Source: Vesta saturnalis (Eukaryota; Arthropoda; Insecta; Coleoptera; Lampyridae). Taken from it: 64,000 nt of DNA. The stretch covers positions 561,001 through 625,000 of the forward strand of contig JARFJB010002035.1 of NCBI GenBank assembly GCA_036346205.1, read 5' to 3'. Of the stretch, positions 45,190 to 54,969 are shown piece after piece. The notes under the pieces are model-generated. The model saw only the letters and a list, made by a program, of their open reading frames with translations, made no database searches and had not been told where the DNA came from. A program made the translations under genes and the position numbers. Position 1 is the stretch's first letter, and each line of letters begins with the position of its first letter.

Positions 45190-46680
45190 TTTTCAGGTAT
45201 TTTGGTGACTTTTTTATTCAATTTTCTGCAAATTGGTTCCTCTTGGTTGAAGTTGATAAAGTGAACGGTTTACGAGTTATTTGCAATTTCATCAATCACA
45301 GTCAATTAGATACTACCGCACCAAAATTTAGTAAGTGGGCTGTGGACTAAAAGTCATAGTAGTCAAAGAGTTTATTAAGTTAAACAAAGTATTAACAAAC
45401 AAATTAGTTGAATAAATGTTCGAATTGTTCAACGTTGACTGCTATGCATTTTATGTATTCTTTTCATGATTGACTGACGTACGTTGAAAAATAATTGCGG
45501 ATCATCTCTTATTAAATTAGAGAAATCAAAAATTCGTTGCTGGAGATGTTGGACGTTTGTAATTGGCACCGAATACACCATGTCTTTGAAACGACCCCAG
45601 AAAAAAAATCCATAGGGTTTAGATTCAGTGAACGTGCAGGCCAAGGAACCGGTCCTTCACGTCCAATCCAGTTTACATTAAAAATTCGATTCAATGACCG
45701 CTTAGCAGTGAGTGCAAAATGAGGAGTCGTACTATCGTGCATGAAACCCTAACATCCAGATGGACGTCTTCTGGTAACTTGAGTAAATCATTATCAAAAA
45801 AATTATTTCCAATAATACCAGCCCATACATTCACACTAAATTGCTATTGATGATTGGTCTCAATAAAAACGCGTGGATTTTGCTAATCGTAGTAATGATT
45901 GTTATGGAACCTAAAAGTTCCGTTTCTAACGAAACCTGCCTATCAGTGAATAAGATAGTCGATGGATAATTTCGGTCATCATTGATTTTTTCTGGAAACC
46001 AACGTGAAAAGTTCACTCTTGCTTGAAAATCATTAATGGTCAAAGCTTGTATCTTTTGATAATGGAAAGAGTACCGTTTTAATAATTCTACATATCGTGG
46101 ACTGATTTGAATTATTTTCTCTTGCCAATTGACGAGAGGTTGTTGTGGGATCAGCGTCAATTGCATCCAACACTCTTTGTTCTAAAACTGGTGTTCTTGT
46201 AGTTCACCTCCTACCACTTTTTAGTCGCTTCAAACAACCTGTGAGAACCCGATATGCATAGAATTTTTATAAATTGATATATCCACTTTCACGAAGACAC
46301 CGGTCAATGTTGGCAAACGTCTTTTTATTCGGTATGCTCCGATTTGTAAATGCCTGAGAATATAAAAGAACAGCTTCAGTACAATTCCCAAAAGCTCTGC
46401 CATGCATTATGTCCATATGTACCATTTCGGAGATGGAATACCGATTATTATTTATTATGGATAAAGAAATCGTATGAAAACTGATAAAAAATCACAATAT
46501 GACAACTATGACTTTTAGTCCACTGCCCACTTACTAAATTTTGGTGTGGTAGTATTAAATTGGCCGTGATTGATGAAATTGCATACAACTCGTAAACCGT
46601 TCACTTCATGAACTTCAACCAAGAGGATCAAATTTGCAGAAAAATGAATAGCCGACCCAAAAAAGTCACCAAATATAATA
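45190..46680 (-). mobile_element. Mariner-like element with about 170-bp inverted repeats
   Basis: 45198-45365 and 46507-46675 are reverse complements, with landmarks TTTTGGTGACTTTTTT/AAAAAAGTCACCAAA, CTCTTGGTTGAAGTT/AACTTCAACCAAGAG, TGGACTAAAAGTCATAGT/CTATGACTTTTAGTCCA. The interior holds a decayed transposase. It abuts, at 46680, a copy of the inverted repeat of the 34981-37841 element. Confidence 0.8.
45429..46445 (-). pseudogene. DUF4817-type mariner transposase, decayed
   Basis: N-terminal HTH in shifted frames near 46440-46280 (a MVHMDIMHG-like start, an ANIDRCLRES-like block), a second HTH region at 46166-46060, QARVNFSRWFPEKINDD and a TILFTDRQ box (first Asp, 46025-45955). Then STTPHFALTAKRSLNRIF with HD as second Asp (45742-45690), WIGREGPVPWPARSLN where the third Asp is Asn, and the C-terminus to 45429. 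The spacing from second to third position is again 36. Numerous stops. Confidence 0.72.
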
Positions 46681-47065
46681 ACTGAAGTTTTGTTAGTTTG
46701 ACATGTTGTCGCTAGAGGGCTTTGTTCGACATTCCGACTGAATCGGTTAATTTTCGCAAAACAATTAAATGCATTGGTATGACTCTTTTTTCATGAACAA
46801 GTAGCTAAATGATGCCTAAGCAACCTCGCGCAAACCGCATCTCGATATCCTGTTCCTAACCTAAAATATCGGCGAAAGAAAACTTTATACGAAAATCCCT
46901 TAAATTTTTATTTTTTTTAACTATATTTTTCTGGAATTGTTTCTATTATGTAAGTTGTGGCCCTAAAGAGGCCTATTTTTTGTTTGTTTAAATGCATATT
47001 CACTATGGATATATACGAAAAATACAATTAATAGAAGCAGGCAATGGAAACAGATAAGACAAAAT
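46680..47065. repeat. Fragment of the inverted repeat of the 34981-37841 mariner
   Basis: 46683-46968 matches 35390-35680 in the same orientation (GAGGGCTTTGTTCGACATTC at 46716). It then jumps directly to sequence homologous to 36960-36870 inverted (TTTGTTTGTTTAAATGCATA, AAGCAGGCAATGGAAACAG). A deletion derivative that lost the transposase. Confidence 0.75.
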
Positions 47066-47940
47066 GTGCAAATTTAATCCCTTACTTGTAAAATGGTAAT
47101 AAGAATTAATTAAACTTCTAAAATGTTACATCATTTTACAAAACTAGTCTGTTAACTAAATTCGTAAATAATTTAGAATAACTTAGATCGATCAAAAATA
47201 ATAATTTATTTTCAGAAAAATCAGTAGCGTACCATTTTTCCTTCAATAATATTCAAAATACCGTATGGACACCACTTTAACATTTTAAAAAATCGTTTAT
47301 ACCAAATGGTGTTCGAAATATGTATATTAAATTTTATAGAGATATCTAGAGTAATATGCAAGATATGATAAAAAATTATGTTTTTGTTAAAACTTTAACA
47401 CCCTGTATTTCGAAAATGAAGCATTTCTCGACAATTGTTTATACAAGAAATTAGGGCTTATTTTGGACGCAGAATACGCTGCTAAAGCTTAGGCACTGCA
47501 ATTCGGGACACCCCGCATTCACTTTGTGACCCCGGATTGATTGGACGACTCTTGTAAAAGGCAAAAAAAATTTGATTTGAAATTTGAGCTTCTCGGGTCG
47601 AACCCTGCTAGGATTGAAACTAATTTGTGACAGAATTCTAGTCATGTATGTCTTGGAGATATTGAAAAAAAATATTTTCACACTAGCAAAAGTCATTTTC
47701 TGTAAGAGATACGACAAAATGCGCAAATTTAATCCCTTGACTTTCTTCCGTATGACGCACCGTTTTCGCCTAAAAAAATAAAAACTATTTTCATGCATGG
47801 CCAAATTGCCACATTTCAATTAATGTTAATTTCAGTGGCAAAACTTGTAGAATGGTAATTAGTGTTAATTCAATTTCTCAAATGGTACATCATTTAACAA
47901 AACTACTCTTTATTAACTAAGTTAGTAAATAATCTTACAA
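47066..47940. repeat. Direct repeats of about 90 bp around a 0.65-kb segment
   Basis: AAAATGTGCAAATTTAATCCCTTACTTGTAAAATGGTAAT... (47062-47180) is represented twice downstream: its first part at 47717-47742 (AAAATGCGCAAATTTAATCC) and its second part at 47848-47935 (TTGTAGAATGGTAATTAGTG, then ACATCATTTAACAAAACTA). A CACCCTGTAT motif lies between them at 47400. It looks like a dispersed repeat interrupted by, or duplicated around, an insertion. Confidence 0.55.
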
Positions 47941-48043
47941 AAACCAGAATTCACAACTTTCATTAACGTAGAACGTGAAAAACTTTACAGAGCACCATTA
48001 AGTAATTTTGAGCATTAACTAATAAAGAATTTTAATGTGGTCC

Positions 48044-48780
48044 CTAAAATTTACAATAATTGTTGAAAAAGGGCTCCTCCAACTTCGATACATTTTCGGC
48101 GTCTGCTCTTAACTGAGTCAGTAACGTTGCTTGTGAAATTCGTATTGGCCCGCAAAGTTTCACAATCTGCTCTATCCTTAGAATTAGTTTTTGTCTTACA
48201 TCAACTGGTGTCGAATAAACGCAAATTTTCATATAACCTCACACAAAGAAGTCGACAGGGGTGAGATCAGGAGAACACGGTCGCCTAGTTCTAGCTCTTA
48301 ATCGTCCAATCCACCATTCTGGATAATTATTATTTAACCACTTACAAATTACAAGCGCAAAATACGCGGGAGCCCCGTCCATTTGAATCCAGATTTCGTT
48401 TCTAAGATTTAGGGGAATAAGTTCTAGATATTCAAATAACTCATTTCGCAGGAAATCATTAAATAATTGTCCATTTACCCGTGGTGGTAGAATATGGGGC
48501 CAACAAAAACTTCCATTTATTACACCACACCAAACATTAACAAAGAATTCGTGTTGAAATGCTGTGGTGCGTACAACATGTGGATTCTCATGGCTCCAAA
48601 TTCGTAAATTGTGGTAATTTACTGAGCCGCTTCGTGTAAATGTAGCTTCGTCAGTCCATAAATTTTTTTTTTAAAAGTTCTCATCTTTGTCTACTTTGTG
48701 TAAAAACCAATTACAAAAACTGACGCGTTTATCGGCATCACCAAGTTGTAAGTTTTGAACTGGGTGCGTCTGAAGTGGCT
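48044..48780 (-). pseudogene. DUF4817-type mariner transposase, C-terminal half
   Basis: Minus strand from 48780: QNLQLGDADKRVSFCNWFLH, a stop, NLWTDEATFTRSGSVNYHNL (first Asp, 48655-48600), FFVNVWCGVINGSF, WIQMDGAPAYFALVICKWLN (second Asp, about 48390-48340), PCSPDLTPVDFF (third Asp), and the tail PVDVRQKLILRIEQIVKLCG to 48044. The spacing between second and third Asp is 36. It differs in sequence from the transposase that starts at 49627 and is joined to it end to end at about 48785. Confidence 0.75.
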
Positions 48781-48790
48781 TCCTGTGATC

Positions 48791-49627
48791 TTACCTCAAA
48801 ACAACCGTTATTTTTAGAAACAAAAAATTGTTTAATATTGTATCTATCTGACGAACGTTATGGGGAGGAGCTCCGTCTTGTTGGAAATAAATGTTCTGCC
48901 TATCCATTAAATTTATATCATCCAAGAAGTCTTGGAGTGTGGCAGTCAACATTTCGGCGTACCGCTCACCAGTTAACACACCCTGATAAAATACTGGACC
49001 AACAATTATCGAGCCAATTACACCGCACCAAACATTAACACTGAAGCGTCTCTGCGGGTTACAAGATCGGTAGAGCATCGAATTTCCTCGAATCGAAAAA
49101 TGGCTGTTTTTCCTGTTGAACATGCCCTTATTAGAAAAAGTTGATTCATCACTCCATAGAATTGAGCTCCAAAAATCATTATTGGTTCTCATTTGATTAA
49201 TAAACCAGTGACAAAACTGAACGCGTCTTTCTTGATCTCCTGGTACTAGTGTCTGTGTAGGTCGGAACTTATACGGCACAAACTTATACTTTTTTAGAAT
49301 ATTGTGGATGGAACCCAAACAAAGTCCATTTTCTTGCACTAAATCATTAATTGAGTTGTTGGGATGTGCTTCAAAATAAACTAACACAGTTTCTTCACTA
49401 ATTATACATTGTTAATTAGATCTGTATTTCTTAAACGCGCTCGAATTAGATCTAAATTTACGATACAAAACCAAAAAGTATCTTCTATCCGGCAAATGAC
49501 GCGTAGGAAACAAATCACTGTAACACTCACGCGCTCGATAACTGTTTTTTTGACAAACGATGTAACATTCTAACATATCACACTTTTCTGAATGGGTGAA
49601 AGGCATTTTTCTATTCAAAAAACACAA
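48791..49627 (-). pseudogene. DUF4817-type mariner transposase, N-terminal two thirds
   Basis: 49627-49412: KMPFTHSEKCDMLECYIVCQ with RARECYSDLFPTRHLPDRRY (DUF4817 HTH). After a short break, 49387-48791: HPNNSINDLVQENGLCLGSI (second HTH), ILWSDESTFSNKGMFNRKNS (first Asp), RFSVNVWCGVIGSIIVGPVF, IYFQQDGAPPHNVRQIDTIL (second Asp). The frame ends where the sequence switches to the fragment at 48044-48780, so the third Asp and C-terminus are lacking. Close relative of the transposase at 32045-33082. Confidence 0.82.
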
Positions 49628-49869
49628 ACTCTTAACTCTTTATTAGCAAACTTCACTTTGACATATCAATTCTGATGACATTTGTGAAAATGACAAATAT
49701 TGTTCACGTAATACCAGCAACCTTGACGAATTCAATAAATGATCAATAACTTTGTCATTTTTAACATTAGGGTAAAATGTCATAGAAACTTTTTTGTTCA
49801 GAATTTAATTCTCTATCGATTAAGTATTGCATACTGTGTGTGCCATTTAAAAAACGGAAATTTTTGACA

Positions 49870-50011
49870 TAACTCGCGATCACGAAGTTCAATTTTTATT
49901 TTGATTTCACCATCGTAACGAGCGGAAAAACGCTACTTCTTTGCCATTTAACCGACTTCGTAGCACCAATAATAGCGAAGGTAGCAATAGTGCCGACTTA
50001 ACTTTGAAACC

Positions 50012-50052
<41 letters not shown>
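49870..50052. repeat. Right terminal repeat and (TA)n of the 48.8-49.6 kb mariner
   Basis: Read on the minus strand, TCAAAGTTAAGTCGGCACTA followed by CGAAGTCGGTTAAATGGCAA parallels the ends of the 31.5-33.4 kb element. A (TA)n tract (50015-50052) lies immediately outside. A matching left end is not recognisable, because the element was cut at 48785. Confidence 0.65.
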
Positions 50053-50053
<1 letters not shown>

Positions 50054-50159
50054 GCATATATGTATACATATATACCATCAGCGAGTAACGCTTCGTTGCT
50101 TATCTGGTGAAAGTGAAAGTTATGAAAGTTTAATGAGCTCTGAGTAGCATAAACGTTCT

Positions 50160-51147
50160 TGATCATCATTTTTGATTAGAACTTGTTTGTTTTCGAAGAT
50201 CTCTAAACTTTCATGATAATCAAGTTCGTTCTTATTACTATGTTTGGTTAAGCATACCTATTTCATGATTTTTGTGAACCAGATGTAGGGCTACGGCAGA
50301 TTTGTATTTTATACGAGCTAAATGATCTTTAAAGCGAATTTTGACAGGTCGTCTAGTTTGCCCCACATATATTTGTTCACAGTTTTTATAATTAATTTTA
50401 TAAATTCCCGACCTATCCTGCTTATCTACTTTATCTTTTGGATTGCAAACTATTATCTGAAGTAGTGACTGTTTTCAAATTAATTTTGAAAAAGATTTTA
50501 GATAGACCTTTTGTATAGGCAGGATAGTTTGGTAACTTTACATACTTTGTTTTTACCTGTTCTATAGCGTTACCTAATGTAGTTACGTTTGTAACCTTCA
50601 TACTATGTGTTTGTTTCCTAACTATATTCACAACCACTTCATTTGAAAACCCATTGTATGCAGCAATTCCTTTAATAGTGCGCAATTCCTAATTATAATT
50701 TTGAACTGAAAGAAGAAAATTAAGCACTCTATGAACCAAAAAGGTAAAAGCCGCGAGATTTTGCTGTCTACAGTGATCTGAGTCATTTGCTATGAATCTT
50801 TTAGTGCTAGTTTCCTTACGATGAACATCTATATCTAGTTTACTACGATTTCTTGTTACCATAGTATCAAGAAACGGGAGACTGTCATTTGTCTCTATCT
50901 CATAGGTAAATTTGATTGTCGGAACTTTAGAATTTAAAGTTTCTACAAAGCTTTCAACACTACAAATTTTAGTATTAAGGATGGCAAACGCATCATCCGC
51001 GTATCCAATCCAACCTCTAGGAAAATAAGGCAAGTCGCGTTTTAAGTCTATCTCAAATTTACTCATGAATAGATTGGCTATAAACGGAGATAAGCTATTG
51101 CCCATTATCGTACCATCAATTTTTCCAGCAAGAACATGGTACGACAA
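50160..51147 (-). pseudogene. Penelope-like element: reverse transcriptase and GIY-YIG endonuclease remnant
   Basis: 51147-50689: GTIMGNSLSPFIANLFMSKF, GWIGYADDAFAIL with the catalytic YADD, VPTIKFTYEIETNDSLPFLD, DIDVHRKETSTKRFI. This order is diagnostic of Penelope-like RTs (MGSPLSP, ADD, LPFLD). 50685-50431 continues with a thumb-like part. After a frameshift, about 50420-50330, SGIYKINYKNCEQIYVGQTR is the GIY-YIG endonuclease start, followed by RFKDHLARIKYKSAVALHLV. The upstream RT fingers are absent. It retrotransposes by nicking with GIY-YIG (family knowledge). Truncated and frameshifted, yet with few stops, so it is younger than the Penelope fragment at 28980-29520. Confidence 0.85.
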
Positions 51148-51336
51148 AGGGCAGAACTGTAATAAAAATAAGTAGACAAAGTTTTGTTATTTACTTTTTT
51201 ATCACCCGGTCTCAGAGATCGGGGCGACCACTCATGTTAAAATTTTCAGTGCGACTACTGGAGGGTTAAGTATTATCTCCCTTACAAAGGCAACAATAAA
51301 TCATTAAATAAATACTAAGTTATAGATAATTCTTAC

Positions 51337-52284
51337 CTTTTTTGTAACATATTCAGCAGTTATCAGATAAAAAACCAGAGTAAGTACAACACCATACATT
51401 CGAATCAGAAGAGGAATATTAACTCGTTTCGAATTAAAATACGTAAGTATAGTATAAAAAACACCAAAAACTAATGAGGTTACCAAAATAATTACACCTG
51501 GTGTTATAGTATGACTAAAAATATGTCTTAATTGTTTATAATTATTAGTTAAATCCATGTATAATTTTCTCAAATTCGCCAAATATACTTTTTTTTTACT
51601 TTGCAAATGATTTTTTATTTGTTTAAAACAACTTTCATATAAACATATATAAACTAATGAAGCGACACAAGATTGACACAGGTTACTAAAAGCAATATAA
51701 TTATTTAAAAAGGTTGCAAACAAATCCAAAAAAAATAAAAATGGGTTAGCCGTAACTGGTTTCAAAATTTTTTGAGAGATGACAGCCAGATTTATTGCAC
51801 TAAAAAGGAAAAAAACGAAATACTGAAAAAATACAATTAGAGATCTTGTCCTTTTTGTTAGAAAAGAGTCAATTCCGTAATAAACGTGATTGTCAATAAT
51901 CGCAAGGGTGCAGTTTAATTGATGCACCTTTAATCTGGATAATACTAATCCGTCTACTACTAGATAGCTAACAAAACTTAAAAATAAGCTTTCTATAAAA
52001 GATTCTATTATCGTATAAATATTGCTTAGTGAAAATTTAATGAAGGTCGAGTAAATTGCGTAAGCTGGAACGGGAATAATAACAATTAGTATCAAAACTA
52101 CATAAACATTTGAAACTTTGTAACTAGCTATTTCTTGTTTCGGATTAGTATGTGCACAAGCACCAGTAATTGCAAAGCCACCAAAAATAAAAAATGTAAG
52201 AATAGGATGTAATAAACACACTAAACAGTCCGATTTCTGATATAATATTCGATTTTGAAGCGGCTGTTGAGGTTTTATCCGCAT
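51337..52284 (-). CDS. Gustatory receptor, large first exon (TM1-TM6), second paralogue
   Basis: 316 codons without a stop from the ATG at 52284 to a consensus donor AAG/GTAAGA (GT at 51336-51335) after LITAEYVTKK. It shares with 39879-40871 the start SDCLVCLLHP (there TDCLVCLLRP), a GGFA...C-x-H-x-N block, a second helix with IIPVPAYAIYS (there TIPVPLLAIYY), NNYIAFSN (there NNYISMSN) and LLIRMYGVVLTLVFY (there LLRMDCVVFSFTIFF). The two are clear paralogues of roughly one third identity. Hydrophobic helices occur at the expected Gr positions, with a basic loop (KQIKNHLQSKKKVYLANLRK) before TM6. The exon end is phase 0, so it would join in frame to the exon at 5810-5878. No 3' exon is recognisable between 41 and 51 kb. 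Confidence 0.78.
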
Positions 52285-52515
52285 TATTAACGAGAAAATA
52301 CTAACAATACTTAAAATGTAGAAAATGTTTGTACATTGAGTCTGTTGGTTTAGTATTGATAGATATGTACGAAACTTATCGGATGATGTGAATTATTAAT
52401 TTTTTTTTGTATCCAACCCAACAGTGTTATTTCTTTTTTTTACACTAATAGCAAGTATTATTATAAAGGGTTAATATAGTTATGTAAAATGTTCTAAAAC
52501 AATACCTTAGTATAG

Positions 52516-53595
52516 CCTGTCCGTAGAACTGAACGGGTATCGGATTAACAAGGAGGATTGTCAATATATGGTTCTATGTGCTTGAAACCGCCTTAATGCT
52601 TTGCTGTCTCGTACTTATTGTACGTGACAAAGAAAGATGGATATATTATGAATAATGCCTCTATTTCTGCCGAACAAAAGCGTTTGCAACTTTCACACAT
52701 AATGACAAGGCAATAAGAATCAGATGCAGGTAGAATAGAAATTCAATAGGTATAATAAAATGCCAGTGGTTCTCAACACTGCTTTAACATTATATAATTT
52801 GTGAAGAAATGCAACTTTTGTATAATAAAATAATAATCGATTACTAATTACCTATAAGTAATTTCAATTGACACCTTTCACTTATACTTATAACAACAAT
52901 AACAAATACATTTTATTATAGTTAGTAAATATTAATTAAATTACAAAGATATACTTTTATAATTAAATGTAAAAATTATAATTGTCATTCGGCTTCAGAT
53001 TCATCACTTCCTGAGTCATCAAATCTTGGAAAAGATGATAATATAGATATTGCAGTTGTTTTATTTATACCTATATGTACCTACTAAATGGTATAATAAT
53101 CTATTATTAATTACTTATTGTTACAGTATTGCATATTTATTTGGATTCTTTTGTAATTGAGTACACTAAAACGTCATTACCATACTTAGGTATACAATGA
53201 ACTTTCTAAATGTAAATTGAAATACCTATACTTAATCGAATATTCATTATTATGAATGGCTTTTATAAATGTTTATTATAAAACTTGCATTCTTCCATAA
53301 ATTTTAAATGTAATGTTAAAGCAGTGTTGAGAACCACTGGCATTTTATTATACCTATTGAATTTCTATTCTACCTGCATCTGATTCTTATTGCCTTGTCA
53401 TTATGTGTGAAAGTTGCAAACGCTTTTGTTCGGCAGAAATAGAGGCATTATTCATAATATATCCATCTTTCTTTGTCACGTACAATAAGTACGAGACAGC
53501 AAAGCATTAAGGCGGTTTCAAGCACAATAGAACCATATATTGACAATCCTCCTTGTTAATCCGATACCGTTCAGTTCTACCACAGGCTTTATACA
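52516..53595. mobile_element. Element with about 285-bp near-perfect inverted repeats
   Basis: 52519-52800 and 53310-53590 are almost identical reverse complements: GTAGAACTGAACGGGTATCG/GATACCGTTCAGTTCTAC, GTACTTATTGTACGTGACAA/TTGTCACGTACAATAAGTAC, CCAGTGGTTCTCAACACTGC/GCAGTGTTGAGAACCACTGG. The few differences include small indels. The CAGTGGTTCTCAAC stretch resembles hAT terminal sequence, but its flanks are part of the same inverted repeat, so it may be coincidence. The 510-bp centre holds a short coding-like tail (next entry). Confidence 0.85.
52986..53060 (-). pseudogene. Acidic C-terminal tail of an unrecognised protein
   Basis: The minus strand reads TTAISILSSFPRFDDSGSDE then SEAE and a TGA. 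The Ser/Asp/Glu-rich end looks like the C-terminus of a transposase or nuclear protein, left inside the long-TIR element after internal deletion. No other part of the protein is found in the element. Low certainty. Confidence 0.35.
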
Positions 53596-54100
53596 GGGTT
53601 TTCCACGGTAGGCGTTCGTTAGAAGTTTATGTGGTTAGAAACAATTTAGAAATCTAAATTTTTGGACTTAAGAGTTATTTAAGATTCTCTTTCATTCTAA
53701 AATATTTTCAAGGTCATGTTACTTCCGGTTATACCGGAAGTCGCCACTAAATTCCTTATTTTAAATGGAACACCCTGTATATTATTTTATTTTTGGATTC
53801 TTGACAAAATTTTAGGATAAGTCTTATAAGGGTTTCCTATACCTTTTTCAACTGTTTCTAAGACATCTTGATTTTTCAAAATTTTGAAAGATGTAACCCT
53901 ATTTTCAACACTGCTTGTCTTACTTATTTTTGACTGATGGAAAGTGCTTCTGGAGTAGACAGAAGCATAAGAGCTATACTTTTGAAATACTCATTGACAA
54001 TTGATTTATTGCACACATGGTGTTCAAAATTTGATGAACTATTAAAAAATTTTCAAAGTTGAAAAACTTTGTTAATTCAAATGTGACACCCTGTTTATTA
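53590..54100. repeat. Non-autonomous mariner-like (CAGGGTG) element or fragment
   Basis: Begins TATACAGGGTTTTCC (53592) and ends ACACCCTGTTTATTA (about 54085). A further ACACCCTGTATATTA lies at 53770. No coding region. It sits between the long-TIR element and copy 2 of the large element. Confidence 0.5.
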
Positions 54101-54208
54101 TTGGATGAATAGATTCAGCATTTAGTTATGCATCGTTTGGCTATAACATTACCTATATCTATTATCGACTATAAGTGAGCCTGCATCAGAATATATATGG
54201 ACGAGGTA

Positions 54209-54522
54209 ATAGTCCAGTCATTTTAGGCATTTTAAACCCCAATCTGCGGAAAAATTCGTAGTGAGCTGAATTTTTGTATACACCTTTATTACGGCGTTGT
54301 AATGAAGAAGTGAAAAATCGACATTGATATCGTGCCGGCTAAAAAAGTTATAAGGGTCAAAAGGTCACAGTTTTTCGCGAATATCTCGCGACCTATTACT
54401 CGGAGGTCAATAGAGGTCGTTATAAAAATTGTTTGCCGTGAAATTATCTACAAAAAATTCCTCTTACATTTTTCTGTAAAATTAACCGTTTTCGGAGTAG
54501 AGCGCTGAGAAGGCGACTAGAA
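54209..54522 (+). repeat. Left terminal inverted repeat of copy 2
   Basis: Runs from AATAGTCCAGTCATTTTAGG through CGAAAAACTG-like and ACCGTTTTCGGAGTAGAGCG to GCTGAGAAGGCGACTA. A 14-bp insertion (ATTTTAAACCCCA region) distinguishes it from the right copy near the outer end. Confidence 0.85.
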
Positions 54523-54843
54523 TGCACTCACATACGGTATTGTATACCGTACTTGTAAACTCTATTGCTTTTTTTTCATGTTTTTAAGTGTCTTAAAAAC
54601 TTCTATCTGATGCTTGGGCGTTTTGTGAAAAATATACTTATATTATATATAGAGGTTTTGGAACTTAGTAAAATCTACTATACAAACGACCTCCACTGGC
54701 AATATTCCGTATTTTATTGTTCCGGGACCCGTCCCATTATACCTGCTACTGCCTGTCGGACTGTGTTTAGCTCAGTTGAAAAATATTTCTTGAGTGTTAA
54801 AGACGTTATTGTAGTAGTTTCATGCTCTTGAACAGTTTTCATA

Positions 54844-54969
54844 ATGAGTGATACATGTTTTTTATGCAATGAATTGTTATCGGATGGTGATGTAGTAGAA
54901 GTTGGGCGTGGTCTACAAACATTAAAAATGCTAGTATCGCTATTAGAGAACCCCTTTCTTAAGAATTAA
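54844..54969 (+). pseudogene. Large element protein, copy 2, N-terminal zinc-knuckle-like part
   Basis: ATG at 54844, 41 codons: MSDTCFLCNELLSDGDVVEV, ending at a TAA after ENPFLKN. The C-x2-C motif and following acidic/hydrophobic pattern match copy 1 at 7102. The H-x3-C half and the second module seen in copy 1 (7230-8050) are missing, replaced by 54970-56300. Confidence 0.6.

Noticed and set aside
52764..53338. Separate hAT MITE starting CAGTGGTTCTCAAC nested in the long-TIR element
   Set aside because: The sequence flanking it on both sides is itself part of the same inverted repeat (AAAATGC/GCATTTT), so no independent insertion or 8-bp direct duplication can be shown.
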